Positions 17,253 through 25,958 of a DNA stretch of 64,000 bases are shown one piece after another. Source of the DNA: CAVPMN01 sp963706425 (GTDB taxonomy: Bacteria > Actinomycetota > Acidimicrobiia > Acidimicrobiales > Acidimicrobilacustridaceae). Position 1 is the first letter of the stretch, and every line of letters starts with the position of its first letter. The translations under genes and the position numbers were made by a program. The notes under the pieces are model-generated. The model saw only the letters and a list, made by a program, of their open reading frames with translations, made no database searches and had not been told where the DNA came from. The stretch lies in contig CAVPMN010000001.1 of assembly GCA_963706425.1 (NCBI GenBank), forward strand, positions 992,001-1,056,000, read 5' to 3'.

Positions 17253-18254
17253 CTACTGCTGTTGCTGTTGGATCTGCTGTTGCATGAGATCGGGCGGCGA
17301 CGCCGACCAGGCGGCGTGCTGGCTCTGTTGGTCGTCGATCGACCCGAGAAGGCGGGACGTCACGAGCGATGGGCGGGCGTCGCGCTGCGATACCTGCTCG
17401 CCGCGACGGATCTCGACCACGGCATCGAGCTGCACGTCGGCCGAGCCGGAGTGCACGCCGTGCAGCGGCGTCACGTCGTCGTAGTCGCGACCGTGGCCGA
17501 TCTGCACGTGCTCCTCACCGACGGCTCGCCCGTTGGTGGGATCGAGCGGCAGCCACCCCACGCCGGGCAGCGCCGCCTCGAACCACGCGTGCGTCGCCAC
17601 CTCGACGATGTCGGAGGTGGCGTCGGTGACACCCGATGCGTCGGCGGCGAAGAGATAGCCCGACACGTAGCGCGCCGGGACGCCGATGCTGCGGCACATG
17701 GCGATGGCCACGTGGGCGTAGTCCTGACAGACGCCGGCCTGGCGACCCCACACGTCGTGGGCCGACGTGCCCACCTCGGTGGCCTCGGTGTCGTAGTCGA
17801 GTGACTCGTGCACCCGCCGCGAGATCGCCAGCACCACGTCGTGGGCGTCGGGGCCGACCTCGTCGCGCAGGCGTCGGGCCTCCGCGCCGAGCTGCTCATC
17901 CCACGTCGTGTGACGAGTTGCGCCGAGGTACTCGCCCTGCGCCCTGAGGAACGACTCGTCGGCAAGCTCGTCGACGAGAGGTCGGGCCTCGATGACCGGT
18001 GGGGGGCTGGTCTCCACCGCAGCCTCGGCGGTCACCTCGAGCACGCTGTGTGGTCTGCGCAGACCGAAGGCATCGACGCGGGTGCCCCAGTAGTCGGTGA
18101 ACGAGAAGACACGGGCGGTCGGCGAGACGGTGACGCGATAGCTCAACAGCCGTTGGCGGTCGTCGGAGATCGGACAGGCGCGCAGCTCGTTCTGCGACTC
18201 CCACACCGGCGAGCCGTAGTGGAAGCGCGACCGGTAACGGATGTCGAGCCTCAT
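17253..18254 (-). CDS. Transglutaminase-like cysteine peptidase, third gene of the ATP-grasp/alpha-E operon
   Basis: 333 residues. The N-terminal beta domain (RLDIRYRSRFHYG, with the typical RPH...V.A segment) is followed by the transglutaminase core with its triad: Cys in RQAGVCQDYAHVAIAMCR, His in VATHAWFEAALPG and Asp in WLPLDPTNG. The C-terminus ends in a glutamine-rich tail (QQQIQQQQQ), which is unusual. It overlaps the alpha-E gene by ATGA. In many bacteria this transglutaminase, an alpha-E protein and a circularly permuted ATP-grasp form one conserved operon, thought to build or trim a peptide-like product whose identity is unknown. Confidence 0.92.
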   Translation of the reverse strand: MRLDIRYRSRFHYGSPVWESQNELRACPISDDRQRLLSYRVTVSPTARVFSFTDYWGTRVDAFGLRRPHSVLEVTAEAAVETSPPPVIEARPLVDELADESFLRAQGEYLGATRHTTWDEQLGAEARRLRDEVGPDAHDVVLAISRRVHESLDYDTEATEVGTSAHDVWGRQAGVCQDYAHVAIAMCRSIGVPARYVSGYLFAADASGVTDATSDIVEVATHAWFEAALPGVGWLPLDPTNGRAVGEEHVQIGHGRDYDDVTPLHGVHSGSADVQLDAVVEIRRGEQVSQRDARPSLVTSRLLGSIDDQQSQHAAWSASPPDLMQQQIQQQQQ

Positions 18255-19249
18255 GTGGCCCCCTTCGCCCGAAGAGCGGATGGGCCTGCGAACGAGCTCT
18301 GCGCGTGGAACGCCAGCACCGCCGACCGGGGGAAGAAGCGCAAGGCGACCGCGTCGCTGACCTCGAAGACCTGGTCGTGCAAGCCGGCGAGGGTGGCGGG
18401 CAGGTCGCCGGCCACGATCTCGGACGCATCGGCGAAGTCGAGCTCGGCGTGCAGCAGCCCGACCAGCCGCAGCGGGAGGTTGAGCTCTTCCGGCGGGCTG
18501 AGGGCGGCGATGTGCTCGTGCGAGCGGTCGATGGCGTAGCGCACGCTGCGCGGGAACTCGGGATCGAGGAGGAGGAACCCGATGACGTCGCTACCCGGCC
18601 GCGCCGCGCCACCCGAGCGCAGATAGGCCTCGGCGCCGGCCGATGCCCGCAACACCTGGAGCCACGATCCGAGCGCGGGATGCTCCTGCTCGAGCAGCGG
18701 TGCGGCCTCGACGCGCAAGAGGCGCAGGGTGATGGCCGCCCGCTCGATCTGCGAGCCGAGCAGCAAGAAGCGCAGCGAGTCGTCGCGGGGCATGGTCTCG
18801 AGTGCCACCCCGACGATGGCTTGGGTCTGGATCTTCACCCATCCGAGCAACTCGGACGGGTGCTGCTCGATGTCGCGGGCGATGTTGCGGGCCCGCAGCC
18901 TGAGGTAGGTGTCGTTCACGACCTCCCACACCTCGCTCGAGAGCAGCTCGCGAGCCCGGCGGATGTTCTCGCGCATGGCGATCATCAACGACACGACCGA
19001 ACTGGCGTTGCGTCGATCGTGCACGCAGAACGCCAACACGCGCCGGCCGTCGATGTCGTCGTGCACCTCTCGGTAGGGCTCGGCCACGAGCAGGACGCTG
19101 AGCACGTCGGCGAGCTGCAGGTCGACACTGCCCTGGGGCGAGGTGACCGCCGCGTGGTAGGCGACGTCGAGGATGCGGGCCGCGTCCTGCGCCCGTTCGA
19201 GGTAGCGGCCGGCCCAGAAGAGATCCTCGGCGTGGCGGGCGAGCATCAT
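18251..19249 (-). CDS. Alpha-E domain protein
   Basis: 332 residues, nearly all helical, with the family start MMLARHAEDLFWAGRYLERAQDAARI. Further conserved stretches are WEVVNDTYLRL and SLRFLLLGSQIERAAITLRLL. The function is not known biochemically; it always travels with a circularly permuted ATP-grasp and often a transglutaminase, as here. The start overlaps the ATP-grasp stop (ATGATG), and its own stop overlaps the transglutaminase start, so all three are translated from one message. No active-site motif is apparent. Confidence 0.9.
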   Translation of the reverse strand: MMLARHAEDLFWAGRYLERAQDAARILDVAYHAAVTSPQGSVDLQLADVLSVLLVAEPYREVHDDIDGRRVLAFCVHDRRNASSVVSLMIAMRENIRRARELLSSEVWEVVNDTYLRLRARNIARDIEQHPSELLGWVKIQTQAIVGVALETMPRDDSLRFLLLGSQIERAAITLRLLRVEAAPLLEQEHPALGSWLQVLRASAGAEAYLRSGGAARPGSDVIGFLLLDPEFPRSVRYAIDRSHEHIAALSPPEELNLPLRLVGLLHAELDFADASEIVAGDLPATLAGLHDQVFEVSDAVALRFFPRSAVLAFHAQSSFAGPSALRAKGAT

Positions 19250-20700
19250 GGCGTGTCCATCAGGACCCAGGTGTCCTTCGAGCCGCCGCCCTGCGACGAG
19301 TTGACCACCAGGCTCCCCTCTCGCAGGGCCACTCGCGTGAGACCACCAGGGATGACCTCGATCTCGTCGCCTCTCGTGAGCACGAACGGGCGCAGGTCGA
19401 TGTGTCGGGGCGCCACCCGGCCGCCGTCGACCATGGTCGGATGCTCCGAGAGCGTCACCACTTCCTGGGCGATCCAGCCCCGGGGATCGGCCACGATGGC
19501 CGCCCGCAACTGGGCCAGCTCCTCGTCCGACGCCGCGGGCCCGATGGTCACGCCGTAGCCGCCCGAGCCGGCCACCGGCTTGCACACCAGCTCGTCGAGC
19601 CGCTCGAGCACGTAGGCCTGCTGATCGGCGTCGGCCAGCAGATAGGTGGTGACGTTGGCGAGCTTGGGCTCCTCGCCGAGGTAGTAGCGGATCAGGTCGG
19701 GCACGTAGGCGTAGACCAACTTGTCGTCGGCCACGCCGGTGCCGATGGCGTTGGCCACGGTGACGTTGCCGGCCCGCACCGCCGCCAGCAGGCCGGGCAC
19801 CCCGATGATGCTGTCGGTGCGGAAGCCGACCGGATCGAGGAAGCGATCGTCGAGGCGACGGTAGAGCACGTCGACGCGCGCCAACCCCTCGGTGGTGCGC
19901 AGGTGGACGGTGTGGTCGTCGACCACGAGGTCGCGCCCTTCGACCAGCGGCACGCCCATCTGTCGGGCGGCGAACACGTGCTCGAAGTAGGCCGAGTTGA
20001 ACGCGCCAGGCGTGAGCACGGCCATGGTGGGCGACTCGATGCCGGGCGGCGCGATGGCGGCCAGCGCTTCGCGCAGCGAGCCGCCGTAGTGATCGACGCT
20101 GCGCACCCGATGAGCCGAGAACAGGCGGGGGAACAGCCGCGTCATCACGCTGCGGTTCTCGAGCACATAGGAGATGCCGCTCGGGTTGCGCACGTTGTCC
20201 TCGAGCACGCGGTAGGTGCCGTCGGCATCGCGCACGAGATCGATGCCCGAGACGACACAGCGGGCACCGAACGGCACCTTGATGCCCATCGCCTCGCGCA
20301 CGAAGCCGTCGGACGACGCCACCACGTCGAGGGGGACGATGCCGTCACGTACCGCCGACTGCTCACCGCCGTAGAGGTCCTCGAGGAACAGGTTGAGGGC
20401 CCGCACCCGCTGGATCAGCCCGGCTTCGACGTCGCGCCATTCGTCCGCCGGGATCAGGCGCGGCAACAGGTCCATCGGGAAGGTGCGCTCGAGGCCCTGG
20501 TCGTCGTCGTAGACCGCGAAGGTGATGCCCTTGGTGCGAAACGTCTGGTCGCGCATGGCATCGCGCTGGCGCAGCTCGTCGGGGCCGAGCTCGTCGAAGA
20601 GGTTGACCAACGACTCGTAGTGCGGCCGAAGGAGCCCGGGCGACGAGAAGACCTCGTCGAATCCTTTGCCGATCGAGTAGTCGTCGAAGAGGCCGGGCAC
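19246..20700 (-). CDS. Circularly permuted ATP-grasp type 2 protein
   Basis: About 484 residues from the GTG at 20700 (VPGLFDDYSIGKGFDEVFS). An upstream in-frame ATG at 20748 would add 16 Arg/Pro-rich residues and is less like family N-termini. Characteristic stretches are GITFAVYDDDQGLERTFPMDLLPR, YRVLEDNVRNPSGISYVLENR, and the C-terminal ATP-grasp end VCKPVAGSGGYGVTIGPAAS followed by APRHIDLRPFVL. ATP-grasp enzymes ligate a carboxylate to an amine with ATP, so a peptide-like ligation is expected. It is first in the operon with alpha-E and transglutaminase and divergent from the DUF6159-type membrane protein. Confidence 0.9.
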   Translation of the reverse strand: MPGLFDDYSIGKGFDEVFSSPGLLRPHYESLVNLFDELGPDELRQRDAMRDQTFRTKGITFAVYDDDQGLERTFPMDLLPRLIPADEWRDVEAGLIQRVRALNLFLEDLYGGEQSAVRDGIVPLDVVASSDGFVREAMGIKVPFGARCVVSGIDLVRDADGTYRVLEDNVRNPSGISYVLENRSVMTRLFPRLFSAHRVRSVDHYGGSLREALAAIAPPGIESPTMAVLTPGAFNSAYFEHVFAARQMGVPLVEGRDLVVDDHTVHLRTTEGLARVDVLYRRLDDRFLDPVGFRTDSIIGVPGLLAAVRAGNVTVANAIGTGVADDKLVYAYVPDLIRYYLGEEPKLANVTTYLLADADQQAYVLERLDELVCKPVAGSGGYGVTIGPAASDEELAQLRAAIVADPRGWIAQEVVTLSEHPTMVDGGRVAPRHIDLRPFVLTRGDEIEVIPGGLTRVALREGSLVVNSSQGGGSKDTWVLMDTP

Positions 20701-20839
20701 GAGAGGATTCTCGCGCGGGCGAACGGGCCATCCCGACGGCGGTCCCAACCAACGAGCCGTCGGAAAGGAACCCGTCAGCCCCCCGGAACACGCCCGCCAT
20801 CACGAAAGCCTGCTCGCTCGCCCTCTACGCTCGTGCTCG

Positions 20840-21676
20840 ATGGGCCGGATCGCCAACACCTGGGCGCTCGCCAAGTCGTCTTGGGCGGTGCTGAAAGCCG
20901 ACAAGGAACTGGCCGTCATCCCGGTGCTCAGCTTCCTCGCCACCGCGGTGGTGTTGGCCATCTTCGGCGGTCTGGCCTACGGCACGGTCGACCAGGTCAC
21001 CGAGGCCGGGGAGACGAGCTACTCGGCCACCCCGCTCACCTATCTGGCCGGCGTGGTCGGCTATCTGGCGGTCACGTTCGTGGTCACCTACTTCGTCGCG
21101 GTGCTGGTGGCGGGCGCCTATCAGCGGCTCACCGGTGATGACCCATCGCTCACCACCGCGTTCGGTGCGGCCAATGCCCGGCTCGGCCCGATCTTCCTGT
21201 GGTCGATGCTCACCGGCACGGTCGGGCTGATCCTCCAGATGCTGCGCGAGCGGCTCGGCTTCCTCGGCCAGATCGTCGTGAACCTGGTGGGCATGGCCTG
21301 GGAGATCGTGACCTGGCTGGCGATCCCCATCGTGGTGGTCGAGGGCACCGGCCCGATCGAGTCATTGCGGAAGTCGGCGGGCCTGTTCAAGAAGACCTGG
21401 GGCGAGAACCTCATCGCCCAGGGCGGCTTCGGGCTGCTCGGCATCGTGGTGGTGCTGCCCATCGCCCTGGTGGCCGGCGCCATCGCCACCGCCATCCCGC
21501 TCGTGGGCATCGCCCTCGGCGTCGTCGGCATCGCCCTCGTGTCGATCGTGCTGAGCGCCCTCAATGGCATCTACCGCACTGCGCTCTATCTGTTCGCGTC
21601 GACGGGGACCACGCCCGACTACTTCGGCGACGACGAGATGCGGGCCGCGTTCGCGACCAAGACGTCTCGCTTCTGA
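20840..21676 (+). CDS. DUF6159-like multi-span membrane protein
   Basis: 278 residues with about six hydrophobic spans (for example LAVIPVLSFLATAVVLAIFGG, LAGVVGYLAVTFVVTYFVAVLV and two Gly/Ala/Val-rich helices near residues 185-245). The N-terminal segment TWALAKSSWAVLKADKEL and the tail DYFGDDEMRAAF are typical of the actinobacterial family now called DUF6159. No function is established. It is divergent from the ATP-grasp operon (about 140 bases of shared upstream DNA) and converges with the VOC gene. Confidence 0.8.
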   Translation: MGRIANTWALAKSSWAVLKADKELAVIPVLSFLATAVVLAIFGGLAYGTVDQVTEAGETSYSATPLTYLAGVVGYLAVTFVVTYFVAVLVAGAYQRLTGDDPSLTTAFGAANARLGPIFLWSMLTGTVGLILQMLRERLGFLGQIVVNLVGMAWEIVTWLAIPIVVVEGTGPIESLRKSAGLFKKTWGENLIAQGGFGLLGIVVVLPIALVAGAIATAIPLVGIALGVVGIALVSIVLSALNGIYRTALYLFASTGTTPDYFGDDEMRAAFATKTSRF

Positions 21677-21711
21677 CGAGGCCGAGGTGGTGGCGAGCTG
21701 AGCAAAGGCGA

Positions 21712-22131
21712 TCAGGTCGCGAAGATCATCGAATCGTCGGCGAAGCTCTTGAACTCGAGCGCGTTGCCCGCTGGGTCGACGAGGAACATCGTCGCCTGCT
21801 CTCCGGGAAGACCCGCGAACCGCACGTGGGGCTCGATCACGAACTCGACACCTGCTGCCTGCAGGCGAGCCGCGAGGGCGTCCCAGTCACGACGTTCGAG
21901 GATGACGCCGAAGTGCGGCACAGGAACGGCGTTGCCATCGACCTCGTTGTGGTGCACCGATCGGGTTTGGGGCGCGAGATGGGTAACCAGCTGATGCCCG
22001 TAGAACGACCAGTCGATCCAGGTGGCGGCCGCTCGGCCCTGTCCGCAGCCGAGCACCTCGCCGTAGAACTCGCGAGCAGCGCCGAGGTCGTCGACGGGCA
22101 CGGCCAGGTGGAACGGGCGCAGCGTGGTCAC
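21712..22131 (-). CDS. VOC family protein, last gene of a four-gene operon
   Basis: 139 residues from the GTG at 22131, which overlaps the DUF2817 stop (GTGA). The sequence has two glyoxalase-fold modules: FHLAVPVDDLGAAREFYGEVLGC, then HFGVILERRDWDALAARL, and the closing FLVDPAGNALEFKSF with the metal Glu. Because the upstream gene carries a frameshift, the raw sequence shows an apparent 486-residue fusion of both; that fusion is an artefact. The substrate is unknown. Confidence 0.88.
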   Translation of the reverse strand: MTTLRPFHLAVPVDDLGAAREFYGEVLGCGQGRAAATWIDWSFYGHQLVTHLAPQTRSVHHNEVDGNAVPVPHFGVILERRDWDALAARLQAAGVEFVIEPHVRFAGLPGEQATMFLVDPAGNALEFKSFADDSMIFAT

Positions 22132-23257
22132 GGTGAGCCGCCTGCCTCGGGCCAGTCGACCATGGCGTCCAGCGCCTGGTCGAGCAGGGCTCGACCCCGT
22201 GCGAACGTCGTCCTGCTCCCACTCCGGGTCGTCGGGGGTGAAGCACTCTCGGTAGGCCTGCAGGGCGGCGGCGTGGGACGGGTCGGCGCGGTCGCCGTGG
22301 AACTGCACCCAGTGCGACTGGTAGGTGGCGGCCAGCTGGTCGAGGTCGCTCGCGGTGCCGAATTCGGCCGACGTCGAGAAGCACCGCCCGTCCGGGAACA
22401 AGGCCCGGATGCCGTTGGCGATCTGCCCCGACTTGGCCCCGGTGGTGGCGTCGGGGTTGGCGATGGTGGCTTCGACGTTCACCGCGGAGAAGTGCTGGCG
22501 GAAGAACTCGTCCTGCGGGCTGCCCGGCGACCGGTCGGACAGCAAGGTGACCTCGCCACGAGGACCGTGCCCGGTGTGCAGGTCGACCACGAGCACCCGA
22601 TCGCGTCCGACGACCCAGCGTTCGGCAATCGACTCGACGATGCGGTTCGACTCCTCGGTGCGCTCACCGCCGTAGTGGAGCCCGTCCGCATGGCGGTACT
22701 GCCCGACGGTGATGGCGTCGCGCACCCACGGCAAGCCACGCTCGGCCACGATCTCGGCCGCGCTGGCGAGCAGGGTGTCGACATCGGGCATCTCTGCCGT
22801 CGACGGGCAGGCGAGGTGATGGATCTCGTCGTACGCGTCGTTGTGGACGGGGTCGGTGTCGCTGCGCCGCCAGTTGCGGTTGAGATCGACGTTCGACTCG
22901 TTCTGGCGTCGACCCCACGCCATGCCCCACGGGTTGACCGCGTGCACGAGCAAGACCCCCTGGCCGGATGGCAAGGCGCCCGGTTCGATCCGGTCGATCA
23001 GGTCGCATTGCAGGGCCGACGGGATGAACCCCTCGACGCCGTGCACGCCCGACAGCACGACCAGCAGGGCGTCCGCGTCGGCGGGTCCGATCCGGGCGAC
23101 GTCGATGGTCAGCTGCTGTCCGTGCGGCCCCCGGGCCTCGATCGGGTGCTCCTCGACGGCAAGCCCGGCCAAGTCGGCGCTGCGCCGGAAGCGGGCGCGG
23201 CACTCGTCGTAGGTGAGCGGCAGGCGGGCGAACGGGAAGGGGCCGGTCAGAGGTCAT
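22128..23257 (-). CDS. DUF2817 (M14-like) metallopeptidase-fold protein, two frameshifts
   Basis: 375 residues after correction. From the ATG at 23257 (ATGA overlap with the upstream gene), MTSDRPF continues as FARLPLTYDECRARFRRSAD only if one C is removed from the CCCC run at 23239-23242 (minus strand). The body has the zinc-carboxypeptidase-like motifs SGVHGVEGF (His and Glu ligands), NVDLNRNW and VVDLHTGHG. Near 22201-22210 a second +1 break occurs; the corrected tail reads ARGRALLDQALDAMVDWPEAGG and stops at 22128, overlapping the VOC start. DUF2817 is a member of the M14 zinc-peptidase clan with unknown substrate. Its probable zinc dependence is of interest given the palindrome that heads the operon. 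Confidence 0.82.
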
Positions 23258-24294
23258 CGCGTGGTCTCCATGGTGAAGGGCAGAGCGGCCAGGTCGACGT
23301 TGCCACCCGAGAGGATCACCCCGACCTGCTCGGGCAGCGCAACGCCCGCTCGGGCGAGCGCGAGCAACCCGGCGAGCGCGGTGGCACCGCTCGGTTCGAC
23401 GACCTGCTTGAGGCGAGTGAACAGCAGCGCCATCGCGTCGACGATCTGCTCCTCGGTGACGGTGACCACCTCGACGTCGTGTGCCTGCAGGATGGCGAAC
23501 GTGCGGTCGCTCAGCACGGCCAGCAGCCCGTCGGCGATCGAGGTGCCGTTGCCCTCGCCGGTGCGAACGCCCGCCGCGAGGGAACGGTAGGCGTCGTCGA
23601 CGTTGGCCGGCTCGGCGCCGTAGATCGCGATGTCCGCCGCCACACCGTGCGCCGCGATGGCCGTGCCACTCAGCAGACCGCCACCGCTGACCGGGGCGAT
23701 CACCGCGCCGAGCCCGGGAACCTGGGCGAGCAGCTCGAGGGCGGCCGTGCCCTGACCGGCGATGACGTGCGGATGGTCGTAGGGGTGGATCTCGGTGGCG
23801 CCGGTGCGCGCCACCACTTCGGCGAGCGTGGCCGCGCGGGCTTCGAGGGTGGGCTCGCAGAGGGTGACCGCTGCGCCGTAGTCGAGCGTGGCCTGTCGCT
23901 TCGCCCGGGGCGCGTCGGACGGCATCACCACGTGACAGGGGATGCGGCGGGCCCGGGCCGCGAGCGCCAGGGCGGCTGCGTGGTTGCCCGACGAGTGGGC
24001 CGCCACGCCCCGGGCCGCCGCCGTGTCGTCGAGGGCGAGCACCGCGTTGCTGGCCCCGCGGAACTTGAAGGAGCCGCCGCGCTGCAGATGCTCGCACTTG
24101 AAGTGCACCCGGCGACCGGCCATCTCGTCGATGAGCGCGCTGGTCATGACCGGTGTGGTGGTGACCACGGACGCGATGCGCTCGGCGGCAGCCCGGACCT
24201 CGTCGAACCCCACCTCGGCGGCCAACGTCGACCACATCTCCTCAGCTCGGCCCTCGCTACGCGGTGATGATCGCGACGGCACCGTGTCGCCCAT
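23254..24294 (-). CDS. Threonine/serine dehydratase-like PLP enzyme
   Basis: 346 residues from the ATG at 24294, which shares a TGATG overlap with the methyltransferase stop. It is a fold-type II PLP enzyme: the PLP lysine lies in GGSFKFRGASNAVL, the phosphate-binding Gly loop is SGGGLLSG, and a substrate loop SSGNHAAALALA is present. Its length matches catabolic threonine ammonia-lyase or serine racemase, with no C-terminal ACT regulatory domain. It would deaminate threonine/serine to 2-oxo acids, or racemise serine. A later Met at about residue 21 (MWSTLAAEVGF) is an alternative start. Part of the palindrome-headed operon. Confidence 0.9.
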   Translation of the reverse strand: MGDTVPSRSSPRSEGRAEEMWSTLAAEVGFDEVRAAAERIASVVTTTPVMTSALIDEMAGRRVHFKCEHLQRGGSFKFRGASNAVLALDDTAAARGVAAHSSGNHAAALALAARARRIPCHVVMPSDAPRAKRQATLDYGAAVTLCEPTLEARAATLAEVVARTGATEIHPYDHPHVIAGQGTAALELLAQVPGLGAVIAPVSGGGLLSGTAIAAHGVAADIAIYGAEPANVDDAYRSLAAGVRTGEGNGTSIADGLLAVLSDRTFAILQAHDVEVVTVTEEQIVDAMALLFTRLKQVVEPSGATALAGLLALARAGVALPEQVGVILSGGNVDLAALPFTMETTR

Positions 24295-24965
24295 CAGCCG
24301 GCAGCGGCGTCGCGACGAGCCACCACGATGCTGTCGAGCAACACGCCCGACTTCTCCTTCGGGCCCGTGGCGTGACGTTCGGCGTTCTCGCAACGGATGA
24401 GCGTCCACCCAGCGTCGTCGACACCGAGGGCCGCCACCACCTCCTCGGTGGTCGGGAACTCGAAGTCGTGACCGTGATCATGGCCGTGATCGTCGTCGTG
24501 GTTGTGAGCCCAGGGCGGCGGGGCGGCGTGACCCACGACGATGACCGTGCCGCCGGGGCTCACCGCCTGGGCGGCCCGTCGCAGCACCTCGTCGCGCGGC
24601 AGGTCGACCGGCGAGTGGAAGTACTGGGCCGACACCAGGTCGTACTCGCCTTCAGGGAACGAGTGGCCCAGGTCGTGCTGCTCCCAGGTGATGCGATCGG
24701 CGATGCCCTGCGCCTCGGCCTGCGCAGCGCCGCGCGCCAACGCGGTGGACGAGATGTCGACTGCGGTGACGTGCCACCCCTGCTCGGCCAGCCAGAGCGC
24801 GTCGCCACCCTCGCCACACCCGAGGTCGAGGGCTTTGCCTGGGGTCGACCCGGACACCTCGTCGGCCAGCACGCCGTTGACCCGGCCGCTCCAGACCTGG
24901 TCGTCGGCCTGGTAGCGGTCCTCCCAGAACTCCGCTGGGGACTGGCTGTTCGGCTCTGCGCTCAT
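24294..24965 (-). CDS. Class I SAM-dependent methyltransferase with His-rich insertion
   Basis: 223 residues. Motif I is KALDLGCGEGGDALWLA (residues 44-60), then the acidic motif II VTAVDIS, and the motif IV region YDLVSAQYFH. Between the last core strands lies a striking metal-binding-like insertion (residues 154-167) reading HNHDDDHGHDHGHD. Methyltransferases of this type are often called tellurite-resistance-like or thiopurine-like; the substrate is unknown. It heads a coupled operon with threonine dehydratase, DUF2817 and VOC genes. A perfect TGAGAAC-G-GTTCTCA palindrome lies 21-35 bases upstream of the start, overlapping a plausible promoter. Together with the His cluster this suggests metal-responsive expression. 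Confidence 0.88.
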   Translation of the reverse strand: MSAEPNSQSPAEFWEDRYQADDQVWSGRVNGVLADEVSGSTPGKALDLGCGEGGDALWLAEQGWHVTAVDISSTALARGAAQAEAQGIADRITWEQHDLGHSFPEGEYDLVSAQYFHSPVDLPRDEVLRRAAQAVSPGGTVIVVGHAAPPPWAHNHDDDHGHDHGHDFEFPTTEEVVAALGVDDAGWTLIRCENAERHATGPKEKSGVLLDSIVVARRDAAAG

Positions 24966-24985
24966 GGCCGCCGAGCGTACCAATG

Positions 24986-25000
24986 TGAGAACGGTTCTCA
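24986..25000. promoter_or_regulatory. Fur/Zur-type 7-1-7 palindrome upstream of the methyltransferase operon
   Basis: TGAGAAC-G-GTTCTCA is a perfect 15-base palindrome that fits the general Fur-family pattern TGAnAAnnnTTnTCA. On the minus strand a promoter-like TTGAGA, 16-base spacer, TACGCT overlaps it, so a bound repressor would block transcription of the four-gene operon starting at 24965. The assignment to a zinc- or iron-sensing Fur homologue is inferred from the pattern and from the His-rich product. Confidence 0.6.
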
Positions 25001-25015
25001 AACTTTCCTCGTCAC

Positions 25016-25882
25016 TCAGGCGTGCTGCCCGGCCGGAGGCGGCGGCGCCGACGGTGGATGGTCGGCGCGCCGGCGGGCCCACCGCACTCCCACCACGCTG
25101 AGCACGACGAAGGGCACGAACGGCAGCAGTGCTCCTACGGCCGCCATCGCGAGGGTGCCGACCCGCACGAACGCCTGCCATCCACCGCGGAGACCGTCGA
25201 CGAACCCCGGAAGCTCGTCGGCCGCCACCACCGCCGGCGTCAGGATGGTGAGCGTGATCGTCGCCAGATCGACCCTGGCGTCCAGGGCCCGGCGCTGACC
25301 TTCGAGCCGCTCGAGCTCACCCTCGCGAGCCACGAGCTCGCTCTCGACCTGGGTGATCTCGGCCACTGAGTCGGCCTCGGCGAGAAAGCCGCGCAGGCGC
25401 TCGACGCTCGCCCGCGCGGTGGCGATGCGGCTGTCGAGGTCGACCACCTCCTCGGTCACATCCTCGGTCCCCACCTGTTGGTCGAGCAGCCGTCCGAGCG
25501 CGCCCAATTCGGCGAGGGCGGTCTGGAAGCGGTCGGGCGGCACCTTCAGCGTGATCACCGTCTGCGCCCGGTCGCCGAGCTCAGTCTCCTCTGCGAACAC
25601 CATCCCGCCCGCGTCACCGACCAGGCGAGACGCGGCGGCCTTCGCGGAGACCACGTCGTCAGCCTCGATGCGCATCGACGCGGTCGAGATGACCTGGCGA
25701 TCGGTCGCCACCTGGGCCAGCGAGGCGACCTGCACCGAAGGATCGTCGGCGCCCGCGGGCGCGCTCTGGGCATCGTCCTCTGACGAGGAGCTGTCCTCAC
25801 CAGAACCTGCGCACGACGACGCCGCGATCATGATGACCACGACGCCAAGTGCACCGAAGGCTGCTCGTCCCCACCTGCTCAT
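25016..25882 (-). CDS. DUF4349-domain lipoprotein
   Basis: 288 residues from the ATG at 25882 (MSRWGRAAFG). The signal peptide is followed by a lipobox (AASSC), so it is a lipoprotein, then a Ser/Asp/Glu-rich linker. The DUF4349 body starts at about residue 65 (ISTASMRIEADDV) with the VTLKVPPDRF-like strand and a central coiled coil (ARASVERLRGFLAEADSVAEITQVESELV). A transmembrane helix follows near the C-terminus (MAAVGALLPFVPFVVLSVVGV) with an Arg/Pro-rich cytoplasmic tail. The family is widespread and cell-envelope-associated, function unknown. An upstream ATG at 25960 would overlap the divergent crotonase start and bury the signal peptide, so it was not chosen. Confidence 0.88.
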   Translation of the reverse strand: MSRWGRAAFGALGVVVIMIAASSCAGSGEDSSSSEDDAQSAPAGADDPSVQVASLAQVATDRQVISTASMRIEADDVVSAKAAASRLVGDAGGMVFAEETELGDRAQTVITLKVPPDRFQTALAELGALGRLLDQQVGTEDVTEEVVDLDSRIATARASVERLRGFLAEADSVAEITQVESELVAREGELERLEGQRRALDARVDLATITLTILTPAVVAADELPGFVDGLRGGWQAFVRVGTLAMAAVGALLPFVPFVVLSVVGVRWARRRADHPPSAPPPPAGQHA

Positions 25883-25958
25883 GGCACACCCCCTGTTTGG
25901 ACCAATGGTCCGACCACCACGAGTCTCCCCTGATTCCCGGTCGATGTAGCGTCGCCCC

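Noticed and set aside
21712..23172. Apparent 486-residue fusion of DUF2817 and a VOC domain.
   Set aside because: Correcting a +1 base near 22201-22210 restores a normal DUF2817 C-terminus and stop that overlap a GTG start of the VOC gene. The fusion is created by the frameshift.
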